The translations under genes and the position numbers were made by a program. The notes under the pieces were generated by a model, which saw only the letters and a list, made by a program, of their open reading frames with translations, did no database searches and had not been told where the DNA came from. Below are positions 41,673 through 52,218 of a stretch of 64,000 bases of DNA, piece after piece; positions within the stretch are counted from its first letter, which is position 1; each line of letters starts with the position of its first letter. The stretch is from Pseudomonadota bacterium (lineage in GTDB: Bacteria; Pseudomonadota; Alphaproteobacteria; Caulobacterales; Caulobacteraceae), in NCBI GenBank assembly GCA_963205005.1, contig CAUJHW010000101.1, forward strand, positions 1 through 64,000, read 5' to 3'.

Positions 41673-43601
41673 ATGGAGCGGATGGCCGTCCGGGCCCAGA
41701 CCGTCCTGTTTGACGTGCTCCTGGCCGCCGTCGCGTTCGCGCTCGCCTTCTTTGTCGCACCCGTCCAGCCTGAGCTCGGCTTCGGCCAGGCCGGCGCCCT
41801 GTCCTTCTTCCAGTTGGCCGCGCTCTACGCCGGCATCGCCGGCGTCTTCAGCCTGATCTTCCGCCGCGAGCTTTCGCCCTGGCGCTACGTCTCGATCCCG
41901 GACGCCCTGGTGCTCGCGCGCATCGCGCTGCTGACCGTCGGGGTGTTCCTGCTGGCGGTCTTCGTGCTCGACCGCGCCAAGGGCCTTCCGCGCTCCACCC
42001 TGGTCATGGCGCCACTGTTCCAGATGCTGGTCTGCATGGGCATCCGCATCGCCCGCCGCGCCCTGCATGAGCATGCCCTGGAAAGCTTCTCGCCGCTGAG
42101 GACCATCACCGAGCGGATCGCCCAGTCGCCGTCGCTGCTGCTGATCGGCCCCCCGTCCCTGGCCGACACCTACCTACGCGATGTCGCCCGCAGCCACGAT
42201 CACACCTACACGCCCGTCGGCATCATCGGCACCGACCGCCGCGACGTGGGCCAGCAGGTGCGCGGCGTCTGCATCCTCGACGCCGTTGACCGCCTCGACG
42301 AGGCGCTGGCCGACCTGCGCCGATGGAACCGGTATCCGCGCGCGGTCCTGTTCCTGGAGGAACCGGGCAAGCTGAAGGGTCTTACCGCCGACCTGCTGGG
42401 CCGCCTGAAGAACGACGGCATCCGCCTGCTTCGCCTACCCTCGATCGTTGAACTCTCGCAGCATGACGGCCTGACCCTCCTGCCGATGCGTGACATCAAC
42501 ATCGAGGAGCTGCTGGCCCGCGAGCCCATCGAACTGGACCGCCGGGCGATCGGAGGCCTGATCCAGGGCCGCCGCGTGCTAATCACCGGCGCCGGCGGCT
42601 CCATCGGCTCAGAGCTCTGCCGACAGGTGGCCGCCTTCAACTGCGCCCGACTGATCCTCCTCGACTTCTCCGAGACGGCCCTGTTCGAGATCGAGCGCGA
42701 GATGCGCGAGACCTATCCGAACCTGTCGGTGAAGGCAGTGCTGTGCGACGTGCGCGCCGCGGCCCGGATCAAGGCCGCCTTCGCACGAGAGCGGCCTGAG
42801 CTCGTATTTCACGCCGCGGCCCTGAAACACGTCTCCATGGTCGAGCGCCACCCGTCCGAAGGCATCCTGACCAATGTTCTCGGCACCTGGAACGTGGCCG
42901 AGGCGGCCCGGGCCTGCGACGCCGGACAGATGGTGTTGATCTCGACCGACAAGGCCGTCGATCCCACCAATGTCATGGGCGCCACCAAGCGCCTGGCCGA
43001 GGCGGTGATCCAGGCCCAGCAGAGCACCGGCGAAGGCGCCCGCTTCTCGGCCGTCCGCTTTGGAAATGTTCTCGGCTCGTCCGGTTCGGTGGTGCCGATC
43101 TTCAAGTCGCAGATCGAGCGCGGCGGCCCGGTCACCGTCACGCACCCGGACATGACCCGGTTCTTCATGACCATCCCGGAAGCGGCGCAGCTGGTGCTGC
43201 ACGCCACCGCCACCTGCCACGAGGATGACCGACGGGATTCGCGGCTGTTCCTGCTGGAGATGGGCGAGCCGGTCAGCATCATGGACCTGGCCCAGCAGAT
43301 GATCGCCCTGTCCGGACGCCGGAACGTCGAGATCGAGATCACCGGCCTGCGCCCCGGCGAGAAGCTGACCGAGGCCCTGCTCGACGAGACCGAACGCGCC
43401 CTGCCTTGTGCGCCGAAGGTTATGGAGGTGGTCTCAAACTCCGCCCTGCGCGTCACGCCCGATCACCTCGAGACCCTGGCGGGTATCGTCGAGACCGGCG
43501 AGACGGAGGACGTCCGTCGCGCCCTGTTCGACCTGGTCGCCCAGGTCCGTGGCGAGAAGCCCGGCGCCGCCCCAAACCTGCGGGTCGTCGCCGGCGGCTG
43601 A
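41673..43601 (+). CDS. CapD/FlaA1-like nucleotide-sugar dehydratase (polysaccharide biosynthesis)
   Basis: A 643-residue membrane protein. About four membrane helices (residues 10-130: ALYAGIAGVFSLIF, VGVFLLAVFVLD) precede a soluble part with a first Rossmann-like region and a second with GAGGSIGSE at about 306 and the dehydratase motif STDKAVDPTNVMGATKRLAEA. In this family Met replaces the Tyr of SDRs. It converts UDP-N-acetylhexosamine to the 4-keto-6-deoxy sugar, like WbpM or PglF. ATG 41673 has GGAG upstream. Confidence 0.93.
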   Translation: MERMAVRAQTVLFDVLLAAVAFALAFFVAPVQPELGFGQAGALSFFQLAALYAGIAGVFSLIFRRELSPWRYVSIPDALVLARIALLTVGVFLLAVFVLDRAKGLPRSTLVMAPLFQMLVCMGIRIARRALHEHALESFSPLRTITERIAQSPSLLLIGPPSLADTYLRDVARSHDHTYTPVGIIGTDRRDVGQQVRGVCILDAVDRLDEALADLRRWNRYPRAVLFLEEPGKLKGLTADLLGRLKNDGIRLLRLPSIVELSQHDGLTLLPMRDINIEELLAREPIELDRRAIGGLIQGRRVLITGAGGSIGSELCRQVAAFNCARLILLDFSETALFEIEREMRETYPNLSVKAVLCDVRAAARIKAAFARERPELVFHAAALKHVSMVERHPSEGILTNVLGTWNVAEAARACDAGQMVLISTDKAVDPTNVMGATKRLAEAVIQAQQSTGEGARFSAVRFGNVLGSSGSVVPIFKSQIERGGPVTVTHPDMTRFFMTIPEAAQLVLHATATCHEDDRRDSRLFLLEMGEPVSIMDLAQQMIALSGRRNVEIEITGLRPGEKLTEALLDETERALPCAPKVMEVVSNSALRVTPDHLETLAGIVETGETEDVRRALFDLVAQVRGEKPGAAPNLRVVAGG

Positions 43602-43847
43602 GGGCCCGGCCTGCCCTCTCGGTGCGGGCCGCAGGCGCCGTCATTCTGGACCGCGAGCACGCACGAAAAGTCGCGAACAGAATCCTGAAGCCCGGACCGC
43701 GTGGCCTGGCCCGGCGCGTTCGCGTCGGTTCGCGATCATGTTAAGCGGCGCTGCCGCGCCAAAGCGGCGGCACGGCCGGTGCGCCCGCTCATCCGTCAGC
43801 TACGCTGACACCTTCTCCCTCGAGGGCAGAAGGGTGAGCGCAGGGGC

Positions 43848-45704
43848 CTACTCCGCCGCGACGATCCGTTCGGGGGTGCTGGCAGCCTTCAGGCGCGAGA
43901 CCAGGGCCTCGTACTCCGCCCACAGCGCCTTCGGCGTATGCTCGCCGAACCGCTCGTAGAACTCGGGGATCAGGGCCGCTTCCTGGGTCCAGATCGCCGG
44001 ATCGACGGTCAGGAGCAGGTTCAGCTGCTGGTCGGTGAGGTCCAGGCCGGAGGTGTCGAGGCTGGTCTTGGCCGGCACGCGCCCGATGGGCGTGTCGACG
44101 GCCTCGGCCGTGCCGTCCAGGCGCTCGGCGATCCACTTCAGCACGCGGCTGTTGTCGCCATAGCCCGGCCAGACGAACTTGCCGCGCTCGTCCTTGCGGA
44201 ACCAGTTCACGAAATAGATCCGCGGCAGTTTCGAAGGGTCCTTCGCCGTCGCGCCCATCTTCAGCCAGTGGGCGAAATAGTCGCCCATGTTGTAGCCGCA
44301 GAACGGCAGCATGGCGAAGGGATCGCGGCGAAGCTCGCCGATGGCGTTCTCGGCCGCCGCGGTGCCTTCCGAGGCCACGTTGGAGGCCATGAATACGCCG
44401 TGCTGCCAGTCGCGGGCCTCGGTCACCAGCGGCACCGCCGAGGCGCGGCGGCCGCCGAACAGGATGGCCGAAATCGGCACGCCCGCCGGGTCTTCCCACT
44501 CGGCCGCGATGACCGGGGTCTGTTCCGCCGGCACGGTGAAGCGCGCATTCGGATGGGCTGCGGGACGGCCGCAGTCCGGCGTCCAGGAATTGCCCTGCCA
44601 GTCGGTCAGGTGAGCCGGGGCTTCGGCCGTCAGGCCTTCCCACCAGACATCGCCGTCATCGGTGAGCGCGACGTTGGTGAAGATCGAATTCCCCCAGAGG
44701 GCGTCGATGGCGTTCTTGTTGGTCTCGACACCGGTGCCGGGGGCGACGCCGAAGAACCCGGCCTCCGGGTTGATGGCGTAGAGCCGGCCGTCGTCGCCGA
44801 AACGCATCCAGCAGATGTCGTCGCCGATGGTCTCGGCCTTCCAGCCCTTCAGCGTCGGCTGCAGCATGGCCATGTTGGTCTTGCCGCAGGCGCTCGGGAA
44901 GGCGGCGGCCACGAACTTCGAGGCGCCCTCCGGCGAGGTCAGCTTGAGGATCAGCATGTGTTCGGCGAACCAGCCCTCGTCGCGGGCCATGACCGAGGCG
45001 ATCCGCAGGGCGAAGCACTTCTTGCCCAGGAGGGCGTTACCGCCGTAGCCCGAGCCGTAGGACCAGATTTCCCGGCTTTCCGGGAAGTGGACGATGTACT
45101 TGATCTCGTTGCAGGGCCAGGCGACGTCCTTGACGCCGTCGACCAGCGGCATGCCCACCGAGTGGACCGCCGGCACGAAGAAGCCGTCCTCGCCCAGTTC
45201 GTCCAGGGCGCCCTTGCCCATCCGGGTCATGATCCGCATCGAAACGGCGACATAGGCGCTGTCGGTGATCTCGACGCCCAGCTGGCTGATCGACGAGCCC
45301 AGCGGGCCCATGCTGAACGGCACAACGTACATGGTGCGGCCGCGCATCACGCCCTTGAAGAGGTCCTTCAGGTCGGCGCGCATCTCGGAGGGATCGAGCC
45401 AGTTGTTGGTCGGGCCGGCGTCCTCGGGCTTTTCCGAGCAGATGAAGGTGCGGCTCTCGACCCGGGCCACGTCGCGCGGATCAGATGCGGCGTAGAAGGA
45501 GTTGGGGCGCTTCTCGGGGTTCAGCTGCTTCAGCGTCCCGGAGGCCACGAGTTCGCCGGTCAGGCGCTCCCATTCGGCCTGCGAGCCGTCGCACCAGACG
45601 ACGCGGTCCGGCTCGGTCAGCTCGGCGACGTCACGGACCCACTGGATGAGTTTTGCGTGCTTCGTCGGGGCGGGCGCGAGTCCCGGAACGGTCTTCAAGC
45701 TCAT
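43848..45704 (-). CDS. pckG: Phosphoenolpyruvate carboxykinase (GTP)
   Basis: A 618-residue enzyme that makes PEP from oxaloacetate and GTP for gluconeogenesis. Motifs seen are [16 protein letters not shown] (phosphate-binding loop), [10 protein letters not shown] and the active-site [10 protein letters not shown]. The GTP-type enzyme differs from the ATP-type of E. coli and matches the C-terminal GLDL...W. It is a single gene with a 246-base gap after it and a divergent promoter region (45705-46094) shared with the sigma factor. Confidence 0.97.
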   Translation of the reverse strand: MSLKTVPGLAPAPTKHAKLIQWVRDVAELTEPDRVVWCDGSQAEWERLTGELVASGTLKQLNPEKRPNSFYAASDPRDVARVESRTFICSEKPEDAGPTNNWLDPSEMRADLKDLFKGVMRGRTMYVVPFSMGPLGSSISQLGVEITDSAYVAVSMRIMTRMGKGALDELGEDGFFVPAVHSVGMPLVDGVKDVAWPCNEIKYIVHFPESREIWSYGSGYGGNALLGKKCFALRIASVMARDEGWFAEHMLILKLTSPEGASKFVAAAFPSACGKTNMAMLQPTLKGWKAETIGDDICWMRFGDDGRLYAINPEAGFFGVAPGTGVETNKNAIDALWGNSIFTNVALTDDGDVWWEGLTAEAPAHLTDWQGNSWTPDCGRPAAHPNARFTVPAEQTPVIAAEWEDPAGVPISAILFGGRRASAVPLVTEARDWQHGVFMASNVASEGTAAAENAIGELRRDPFAMLPFCGYNMGDYFAHWLKMGATAKDPSKLPRIYFVNWFRKDERGKFVWPGYGDNSRVLKWIAERLDGTAEAVDTPIGRVPAKTSLDTSGLDLTDQQLNLLLTVDPAIWTQEAALIPEFYERFGEHTPKALWAEYEALVSRLKAASTPERIVAAE

Positions 45705-46094
45705 AGACGGCTACTCCTTGGGTCCCAAACCGGCACAGGGGAATCCCCGCATGCGCGCTCACCGTGGCGGCTACATAGAGGGTCTGCATACGTCGGGCCA
45801 GTATGAAGGGCCCCTTCCCCAACGGGAACGTACGGATCGCCTGTGGAAATAGCTGCGGCGTGCGGCGCCGGCGCCCTGAGATCGGCCCTCCCCCGGTTCA
45901 CAGGTGCGAATCGCCCTGCCCCCGATCCTGCAGAAGGCTGTTCCGATGGCGCCTGGAACGTTGGCGCGGCCTGCGGAATGAGGCATGTCTTGTACAGGTC
46001 TCAACATCCCTTCCGTCATGTCCCGTCGCCTTTCGCTCCCGCTACCGGAACGCGCCGCCCGACCGGGGCGGACGGGGCCGCGCGCTTGAGCCTC
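45705..46094. promoter_or_regulatory. Divergent promoter region of pckG and the sigma-factor gene
   Basis: This 390-base stretch holds no gene I can support. It should carry the promoter of pckG (left) and of the ECF sigma factor (right). The open frames inside it are upstream extensions of the sigma factor without start signals. No clear operator was seen. Confidence 0.45.
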
Positions 46095-46637
46095 ATGAGC
46101 CAGCATGGCGCGCCCGCCGGCCCGACGGATCCGCTGCTGGAGATCTATCTGGAGCGCCGCGGCAACCTGGTCCGCTTCTTTGCCGCGCGCACCGGCTCGG
46201 CCAGCGTGGCCGAAGACCTGGCCCAGGAGCTCTATCTCAAGCTGGCGTCCCGGGACCGGAGCGAGGTGACGATCGAGAATCCCATCGCCCTGATCTACCG
46301 GGTCGCCACTAACGTCATGCTGGACCGGGCCCGGGGCGAGGCGCGCGCCGGCGCCCGGGAGGCCGCCTGGCGCACCAGCGCCCACGTCACCTTCGGCGGC
46401 GAGGATGTCGCTGGAGAGCCGCCCGCCGACGAGGCGGTCGCCTCGCGCCAGCGGCTGCGGCAGTTGGTGGAGGCCGTGGACGATCTGCCCCCGCAGATGC
46501 AGCGCGCCTTCCGCCTGCACAAGCTGGATGGCCTCAGTCATGCCGACACCGCGCAGCGGATGGGCATCTCGGTGAAGTCGGTCGAGAAGCACATTTCGGC
46601 AGCGCTCAAGGCGCTGACCGCGAGGCTTGGCCGATGA
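46095..46637 (+). CDS. ECF sigma factor, FecI-like
   Basis: A 180-residue sigma factor. Region 2 (VRFFAARTGSASVAEDLAQELYLKLA then IYRVATNVMLDRARGEAR) and region 4 (VEAVDDLPPQMQRAFRLHKLDGLSHADTAQRMGISVKSVEKHISAAL in pieces) are clear. FecI-type factors drive genes for TonB receptors and iron uptake when released by FecR. It is followed by FecR-like and STN-type receptor genes, which confirms the type. Confidence 0.93.
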   Translation: MSQHGAPAGPTDPLLEIYLERRGNLVRFFAARTGSASVAEDLAQELYLKLASRDRSEVTIENPIALIYRVATNVMLDRARGEARAGAREAAWRTSAHVTFGGEDVAGEPPADEAVASRQRLRQLVEAVDDLPPQMQRAFRLHKLDGLSHADTAQRMGISVKSVEKHISAALKALTARLGR

Positions 46638-46734
46638 ACCGCCGGAACGCGCGCGAGGCGGGGTGGGGGCGGGGCCGTTCGGTGGCGTCTATAGCTTCGA
46701 CGGGCTCACGCACGCGGGAGCCGCGGAAGGTTCT

Positions 46735-47721
46735 ATGATCAACGCTTGGCGACATGGCGACGAGGCGCGGCGCGACGATGCCGCGACCTGGGTCGTGCGG
46801 CTGGAAGCCGGAGGTCTGGACGACGCCCAGGCCGTGGCGTTCGACGCCTGGCTTTCGGCCTCGCCGCAGAACGTCCAGGCCTTCGACGCCGCGCTGTCCG
46901 TCTCTCGGGCGATCACGGCGAACGCCGCGCCCCTGGCCGCGGCCCTTCCCGAGCGCCGCACCGTTCGTCCGGACCTCGGCCGCCGGGCCTTCGTCGGCGT
47001 CGGCGCGGTCGCCGCGGCGGCGGCCCTGGCGGTGGTCGTGGCTCCGGGCGTGCTGGGCGGTCCGGAAACCCAGACCTATGTGACCGCCAAGGGCGAGCGT
47101 CGCTCGATCCTGCTGGCGGACGGCTCGACCGTAGACCTGAACGCCGGCACACGCCTGACCGTCACCCTCGCCCGCGACGTCCGCGCCGTGACCCTCGTTG
47201 AAGGCCAGGCGGTCTTTGACGTGGCTCACGACACCGCCCGGCCGTTCCTTGTCGCCGCCGGCGACCGCACGGTGCGCGTGGTCGGCACCCAGTTCGATGT
47301 TCGCCGGCGCGAAGGCCGGCTTTCGGTCACCGTCGCCCGCGGCGCGGTCGAGGTGCGGCCGTCGCAGGGCGCGCCGGGCACGGCCTACCGCCTGCGGCCC
47401 GGCCAGCGGCTGGATCACCTCGAGGGCGCGCAGATCGCCCGCGTCAGCGCCGCCGAGCCTGCCGAGGTGCTGGGCTGGCGCACCGGACGGCTGGTCTATC
47501 GCGAGCAACCTCTGGCTGAGGTCATCGCCGACCTGAACCAGCAGTGGGCGACGCCGATCCGCATTGAAGACGCCGGACTGGCGGCGACCCCGGTGTCAGG
47601 CGTGCTGATCCTCGACAGCCAGGATGCGGTTATCCGTCGCCTGGCCTTGCTGGTTCCCATAAGAGCGGTACGTTCCGACGCGGGCGTGATCCTGCGGCGC
47701 GATGCTGCGTCGGACCGCTGA
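46735..47721 (+). CDS. FecR-like anti-sigma regulator
   Basis: A 328-residue inner membrane protein. Its N-terminal part (DDAATWVVRLEAGGLDDAQA then FDAWLSASPQNVQAFD) is the FecR anti-sigma domain, a membrane helix follows at about 85-105 (GVGAVAAAAALAVVVAPGVL), and the periplasmic FecR domain includes RSILLADGSTVDLNAGTRLTV and GTQFDVRR. It holds the sigma factor until the receptor sends a signal. GGAAGG lies upstream of ATG 46735. Confidence 0.93.
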   Translation: MINAWRHGDEARRDDAATWVVRLEAGGLDDAQAVAFDAWLSASPQNVQAFDAALSVSRAITANAAPLAAALPERRTVRPDLGRRAFVGVGAVAAAAALAVVVAPGVLGGPETQTYVTAKGERRSILLADGSTVDLNAGTRLTVTLARDVRAVTLVEGQAVFDVAHDTARPFLVAAGDRTVRVVGTQFDVRRREGRLSVTVARGAVEVRPSQGAPGTAYRLRPGQRLDHLEGAQIARVSAAEPAEVLGWRTGRLVYREQPLAEVIADLNQQWATPIRIEDAGLAATPVSGVLILDSQDAVIRRLALLVPIRAVRSDAGVILRRDAASDR

Positions 47722-47751
47722 TGGAGACGTTGAGCCATTTCCAGGCGGAGC

Positions 47752-50211
47752 TTGCCTCTGCGGACACTTCTGGGCGGTGTCGCCCTCGCCTGTCTGGCGG
47801 GTCGCGCCGACGCGGCTGAGTCACGCCTGCGGATCGCCATTCCCCCACGGTCCTATTCCGACGCCCTGATCGACCTGGGCCTTCAGGCCAGCATCTCCAT
47901 ACTCGGCACCTCCAGCTGCGGAACCGCCGGCCGGGTGTCACTCACCGGTCGCTACACGCTGGAAGAGGCGCTGAAGCGGATTCTGGACGGGGCGCCCTGC
48001 CGCTTCAGCATCGTCGATGCGCGGACAGTGCGGATCTCGGCCGCTCCGCCGGAGGCGCCCGCGCCTCCGCCCGTCCGCGAGCCGCCGCGACCGCCATCCC
48101 TGGTGACCGAGGTGGTCGTCACCGCCACCAAGCGTCCCGTCGCCCTCGGACGCCTGCCGGCGGGCGTCAGCGCCATCTCCCGCGAGCAGGTCGCCGCCAC
48201 CGGCGCGGTCGATGTCGGCCGGACGGTGGGACAGCTGGCCGGGGTCCTGTCCACCAACCTTGGGCCAGGCCGCGACAAGCTGCTGATCCGCGGCCTGTCC
48301 GATGGCGCCTTCACCGGCCGCACGCGCTCGACCGTCGGCACCTACCTCGACGACGCGCCAATCAACTACAACGCTCCCGACCCCGACCTGCGCCTGGTGG
48401 ATGTCGACCGCATCGAGGTGGTCCGCGGTCCCCAGGGCGCACTGTATGGCTCGGGCGCCGTGGCGGGGGTCTACCGGATCGTCACCCGCAAGCCCGACCT
48501 GCAACGGGCGGAGTCCGGCATCCTCGGATCTGTCTCGACGACCCGGGGCGGCGACAACAGCCACGAGGTCGAGGCCTTCGTCAGCCTGCCGATCCTCAAG
48601 GATCGCCTGGCGGTCCGGCTTGTCGCCTACGATGACGTCCAGGGCGGCTACCTGGACGACATCAACCTGCGCATCGCCAACGTCGACCAGACGCGGCGAA
48701 ACGGCGGGCGGCTGGCTCTTCGCGCGCAGGTCAGCGACAACTGGCGGATTGACCTGACGGCGGCGACCCAGAAGCTGCACTCGAACGACACCCAGTACAT
48801 CGTCACCTCCACGGACCCGACGGCCCGCGAGACCCTGCCACGCATGCCGCTCGAAGCCGGGACTGGAGGCGCCGTCGCTGCGCCCGGCGAACGCCAGAGC
48901 CGGATCCGCGAGGCGCACGACAATGACTTCTCCTACGTCGGCGGCGTGGCGCAGGGCGACTTCGGCTGGGGCAGCCTCAGTTCCTCGCTGAGCTATGTGC
49001 ATCATGTCTTCGCAAGCCAGTATGACGCCACGCAGGCGCTGCCGAGCTTCGACCTCGACAGGCGCAGCCTCGGTGTGTTCAGCGAGGCCGCCCGCGCGAA
49101 CATGCTGGTCCAGGACCTGGTGTTGCGATCAGCGGCCGGCCGGCGGTTCGACTGGCTGGTCGGCGTCTACGGGGCCCGGACGGTCGAGCGGACGCCTTCA
49201 ACCCTGCAGGTCCTGTCGACGGGTTCGCAGACCGCCACGGTCTACATGGAGAACCGCAAGGATCGTCGTCGCGAACTGGCGCTCTACGGCGAGGGCTCCT
49301 ACGACCTCTCCGGCGGGTGGAGCGCCACGGTCGGCGGCCGGGTTTTCGAGAGCCGGATCCACACAACGGCTGACCTGACTGTCTCGGAGCCCTTCGGGCC
49401 ACGCTTCTTCGACGGCGCCCGCACCTACCAGGGCTTCTCGCCGAAGATATCCCTGCAGAAGGAGTTCGCCACCGGCGAACTGATCTACGCCCTGGTCACC
49501 GAGGGCTACCGGCCGGGCGGCTTCAATTCCAGCGGCTTCTTCCCCATCCGCGCCAGCCGGACCACCTTCGCGCCGGACCGTCTGCGCAACTATGAAGTCG
49601 GCGCGAAGTTCCGCCGCTTCGACGGCCGCCTCGGCGTCCGCACCTCGGCCTACTACAACGACTGGTCCAACATCCAGACCGACCGCTACCGCAACTCCGG
49701 GCTGGCCTACACCGCCAACGTCGGCGACGCACGGATCTACGGGCTGGAAGCCGAGGCCACCTACGACTGGCCCATCGGCCTGTCGCTGCAACTGAACGGG
49801 CTGTTGTCGGATTCCGAAACCCGGAACCCTAACCCCGACTTCGAGGCGCCGGTGACCCGCAGCCTGCCCGGCGTGCCCAAGGTGTCCGGAGGCATGGTGG
49901 CCATCTACGAGCGCCCCCTGAAGGGGGGCCTGACCCTGCGCCTGCTGGGCGAGGCCAGCTATGTGGGCCATTCGGCGCTGAGCTTCGACGCCGGCCAGCC
50001 GTCGCGCATGGGCCACTACATTCGCGCCCGTGTCTCGGCCGAGGTCGCCACCGACATCTGGCGGCTGACCGCCTATGTGAGCAATCCGTTCAATGATGCG
50101 GGCGACACGTTCGCCTATGGAAATCCGTTCAGCTTCAGCACGGAAGGCGTCCGCCAGGCCACCCCCCAGCGCCCCCGGACGGTCGGCGTGCGACTCGCGG
50201 CAGGATTCTAA
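47752..50211 (+). CDS. TonB-dependent receptor with STN signalling domain
   Basis: An 819-residue receptor. A signal peptide (RTLLGGVALACLAGRADA) is followed by the STN domain at about 25-105 (YSDALIDLGLQASISIL, RYTLEEALKRILDGAPC), which contacts FecR in the periplasm. A TonB box-like VTEVVVTATKRP precedes the plug (VGTYLDDAPINYN, RIEVVRGPQGALYGSGAVAGV) and the barrel ends TVGVRLAAGF. It forms the outer part of a FecI-FecR-FecA-type relay; the ligand is unknown, perhaps an iron chelate. TTG start, GGCGGAG upstream. Confidence 0.94.
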   Translation: MPLRTLLGGVALACLAGRADAAESRLRIAIPPRSYSDALIDLGLQASISILGTSSCGTAGRVSLTGRYTLEEALKRILDGAPCRFSIVDARTVRISAAPPEAPAPPPVREPPRPPSLVTEVVVTATKRPVALGRLPAGVSAISREQVAATGAVDVGRTVGQLAGVLSTNLGPGRDKLLIRGLSDGAFTGRTRSTVGTYLDDAPINYNAPDPDLRLVDVDRIEVVRGPQGALYGSGAVAGVYRIVTRKPDLQRAESGILGSVSTTRGGDNSHEVEAFVSLPILKDRLAVRLVAYDDVQGGYLDDINLRIANVDQTRRNGGRLALRAQVSDNWRIDLTAATQKLHSNDTQYIVTSTDPTARETLPRMPLEAGTGGAVAAPGERQSRIREAHDNDFSYVGGVAQGDFGWGSLSSSLSYVHHVFASQYDATQALPSFDLDRRSLGVFSEAARANMLVQDLVLRSAAGRRFDWLVGVYGARTVERTPSTLQVLSTGSQTATVYMENRKDRRRELALYGEGSYDLSGGWSATVGGRVFESRIHTTADLTVSEPFGPRFFDGARTYQGFSPKISLQKEFATGELIYALVTEGYRPGGFNSSGFFPIRASRTTFAPDRLRNYEVGAKFRRFDGRLGVRTSAYYNDWSNIQTDRYRNSGLAYTANVGDARIYGLEAEATYDWPIGLSLQLNGLLSDSETRNPNPDFEAPVTRSLPGVPKVSGGMVAIYERPLKGGLTLRLLGEASYVGHSALSFDAGQPSRMGHYIRARVSAEVATDIWRLTAYVSNPFNDAGDTFAYGNPFSFSTEGVRQATPQRPRTVGVRLAAGF

Positions 50212-50303
50212 ACAAAAAGTAAAGCTTGACTGGGGGGCGTCGCGGCCGGGCGGCGTCTTACCTGCTGACGACCCATGAACGGGGATGGGTAGCGGGGGTA
50301 TCA

Positions 50304-51131
50304 GTGGTCAGGTTATCGGCCCTAGTCTGCGTGCAGAATCAGGACGCTCAGCTCGCTGAGTGTCTGCGCCGTCTGTCGTTCTGCGACGAGATCGTCGTGG
50401 TGGCGGACCGCTGCACGGATCGTTCCCAGGAAATCGCGCGCCGCCACGGCGCCATCGTCATCGACGGCATCTTCCCGCTCGAAAGCCACCGCAAGGCCGC
50501 GGGCGTCGAAGCCTGCTCCGGCGAATGGGTGCTCGAGGTCGACCCGGACGAGGTGGTGAACGCCGCCCTGGCCTGGGAAATCCGCGTGACCCTCCAGATG
50601 CGCCAGGCCGGCGACTGGTACGAACTGCCCATCGACAACTACGTGGGCGAGACCCTGGTGCGCGACGGCTGGGCTGGCGCGCTCAGCGCGCGTCGCGAGC
50701 CCCGCCTGTACAAGCGGGGCCTCAAGGCGTGGCAGCCCCGTCGCGTGAATGCCCCCGCGGTTCTGGCGGGCCAGTCGGGCGGCGCCCTCACCGGCGCGAT
50801 CCGCCGCACCCTGGGTCGCGACCTGGGCGGCCTGGTGGACCGGCTCAACCGGCTCTCCGCGCTCCATGCCGAGGATCTGGCCGATGACGGCCGGCTCGCC
50901 GGCGTGACCGTGGGGATGGCCCAGGGCGTCGGCACATTCCTCAGCGCCTTCGTGGCGCGCGGGGGCTGGCGCGAAGGCCGGCTGGGCCTGCTGACCGCCC
51001 TGCTCTCGGCCCTTCACCCGCTGTTGTCCCAGACCCGGGCGCGCGACGTCGTCGAAGCCCGCCGCGCCGCGGTGGCCGAGGCCGAACAGCCCATCCGCCT
51101 GCGCCAGGTCGTGGGCCTCTCCGGCCGATAG
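50304..51131 (+). CDS. Family 2 glycosyltransferase, LPS core type
   Basis: A 275-residue enzyme. The N-terminal SALVCVQNQDAQLAECLRRLSFCDEIVVVAD in pieces is the GT2 nucleotide-binding part, with DRCTDRSQEIA, and the conserved EVDPDEV as the metal-binding DxD-like site. This sequence form is close to the WaaE/KdtX group that adds sugars to LPS core. GTG 50304 has GGGGG upstream. It is followed by a nucleotide-sugar epimerase, so both probably feed envelope glycan synthesis. Confidence 0.88.
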   Translation: MVRLSALVCVQNQDAQLAECLRRLSFCDEIVVVADRCTDRSQEIARRHGAIVIDGIFPLESHRKAAGVEACSGEWVLEVDPDEVVNAALAWEIRVTLQMRQAGDWYELPIDNYVGETLVRDGWAGALSARREPRLYKRGLKAWQPRRVNAPAVLAGQSGGALTGAIRRTLGRDLGGLVDRLNRLSALHAEDLADDGRLAGVTVGMAQGVGTFLSAFVARGGWREGRLGLLTALLSALHPLLSQTRARDVVEARRAAVAEAEQPIRLRQVVGLSGR

Positions 51132-51210
51132 GTCTTAAGGTCCCTGCAACACGCCGCCCGTTAGGGATCGGCATGGCGCGCGCCCGCGCGCCGGGTTGCG
51201 AGGTGCGCTC

Positions 51211-52218
51211 TTGACGGTTCTGGTCACAGGTTCTGCCGGTTTCATCGGTTTCCACCTGAGCCGCCGCCTGCTTGAGGCAGGCGAGACGGTGGTCGGCCTC
51301 GACAACCTCAACAACTATTACGACCCGGCCCTGAAGGCCCGGCGGCTGGCGATCCTTGAGGGCTACAAGGGCTACCGGCATTTCCGGATCGACCTGGCCG
51401 ACCGCGTCGCCGTGCCCGCCCTGTTCGATGAAGTAAGGCCCGATGCCGTGGTCAACCTCGCGGCCCAGGCAGGCGTCCGCTACAGCCTGGAATGCCCCGA
51501 GGTCTATGCCGACACCAATGTCGTGGGCTTCCTCAACATCCTCGAAGGCTGCCGCGCCACCCAGCCGAAGCACCTGGTCTATGCCTCGACCAGTTCGGTC
51601 TACGGCGCCAACACCAAGCTGCCCTTCAGCGTCCATGACCACGCGACGCACCCGATAACGCTCTACGCCGCGACCAAGCTGGCGAACGAGTCGATGGCGC
51701 ACTCGTATGCCCACCTGTTCGGAATCCCCTGCACCGGCTTCCGCTTCTTCACGGTCTATGGTCCGTGGGGCCGGCCGGACATGGCGCTGTTCAAGTTCGC
51801 CGACGCCATGCTCAAGGGCGAACCCATCGACGTGTACGGCGAAGTCCGGATGCAGCGCGACTTCACCTATGTCGACGACATCGTCAGCGGTCTTGTCGCC
51901 GCCATCGGCCGGCCGCCGGTCGCCAACCCCGGTTGGGACGCGGCCAACCCCGACCCGGCCACCAGCAATGCGCCCTGGCGCATTCTCAACCTCGGCGCCA
52001 GCCGCCGCGTCGAGCTGATGCACTACATCCAGGTGCTCGAGGAAAAGCTGGGTGTGAAGGCAAAGCTCAACCTGATGCCCATGCAGGCCGGCGACGTGGC
52101 CCGCACCGAGGCCGACACCGCCACCACCCGCGACGTGCTCGACTACCAGCCCTCGACCACCGTCGAGGTCGGCGTGGGCCGGTTCGTCGAATGGTACCGC
52201 GAGTACTTCGGCGTCTAG
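51211..52218 (+). CDS. NAD-dependent nucleotide-sugar epimerase, UDP-glucuronate 4-epimerase type
   Basis: A 335-residue enzyme of the extended SDR family. TVLVTGSAGFIGFHLSRRLLEAGETVVGLDN(L)N in pieces is the cofactor site; NLAAQAGVRYSLECPEVYADTN, the catalytic STSSVYGANTKLP and YAATKLANE follow. These phrases, with GFRFFTVYGPWGRPDMA, are those of UDP-glucuronate 4-epimerases (LspL, CapI). It makes UDP-galacturonate for LPS or EPS. TTG 51211 has GAGG seven bases upstream. Its 3' end overlaps the convergent peptidase gene by four bases. Confidence 0.93.
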   Translation: MTVLVTGSAGFIGFHLSRRLLEAGETVVGLDNLNNYYDPALKARRLAILEGYKGYRHFRIDLADRVAVPALFDEVRPDAVVNLAAQAGVRYSLECPEVYADTNVVGFLNILEGCRATQPKHLVYASTSSVYGANTKLPFSVHDHATHPITLYAATKLANESMAHSYAHLFGIPCTGFRFFTVYGPWGRPDMALFKFADAMLKGEPIDVYGEVRMQRDFTYVDDIVSGLVAAIGRPPVANPGWDAANPDPATSNAPWRILNLGASRRVELMHYIQVLEEKLGVKAKLNLMPMQAGDVARTEADTATTRDVLDYQPSTTVEVGVGRFVEWYREYFGV

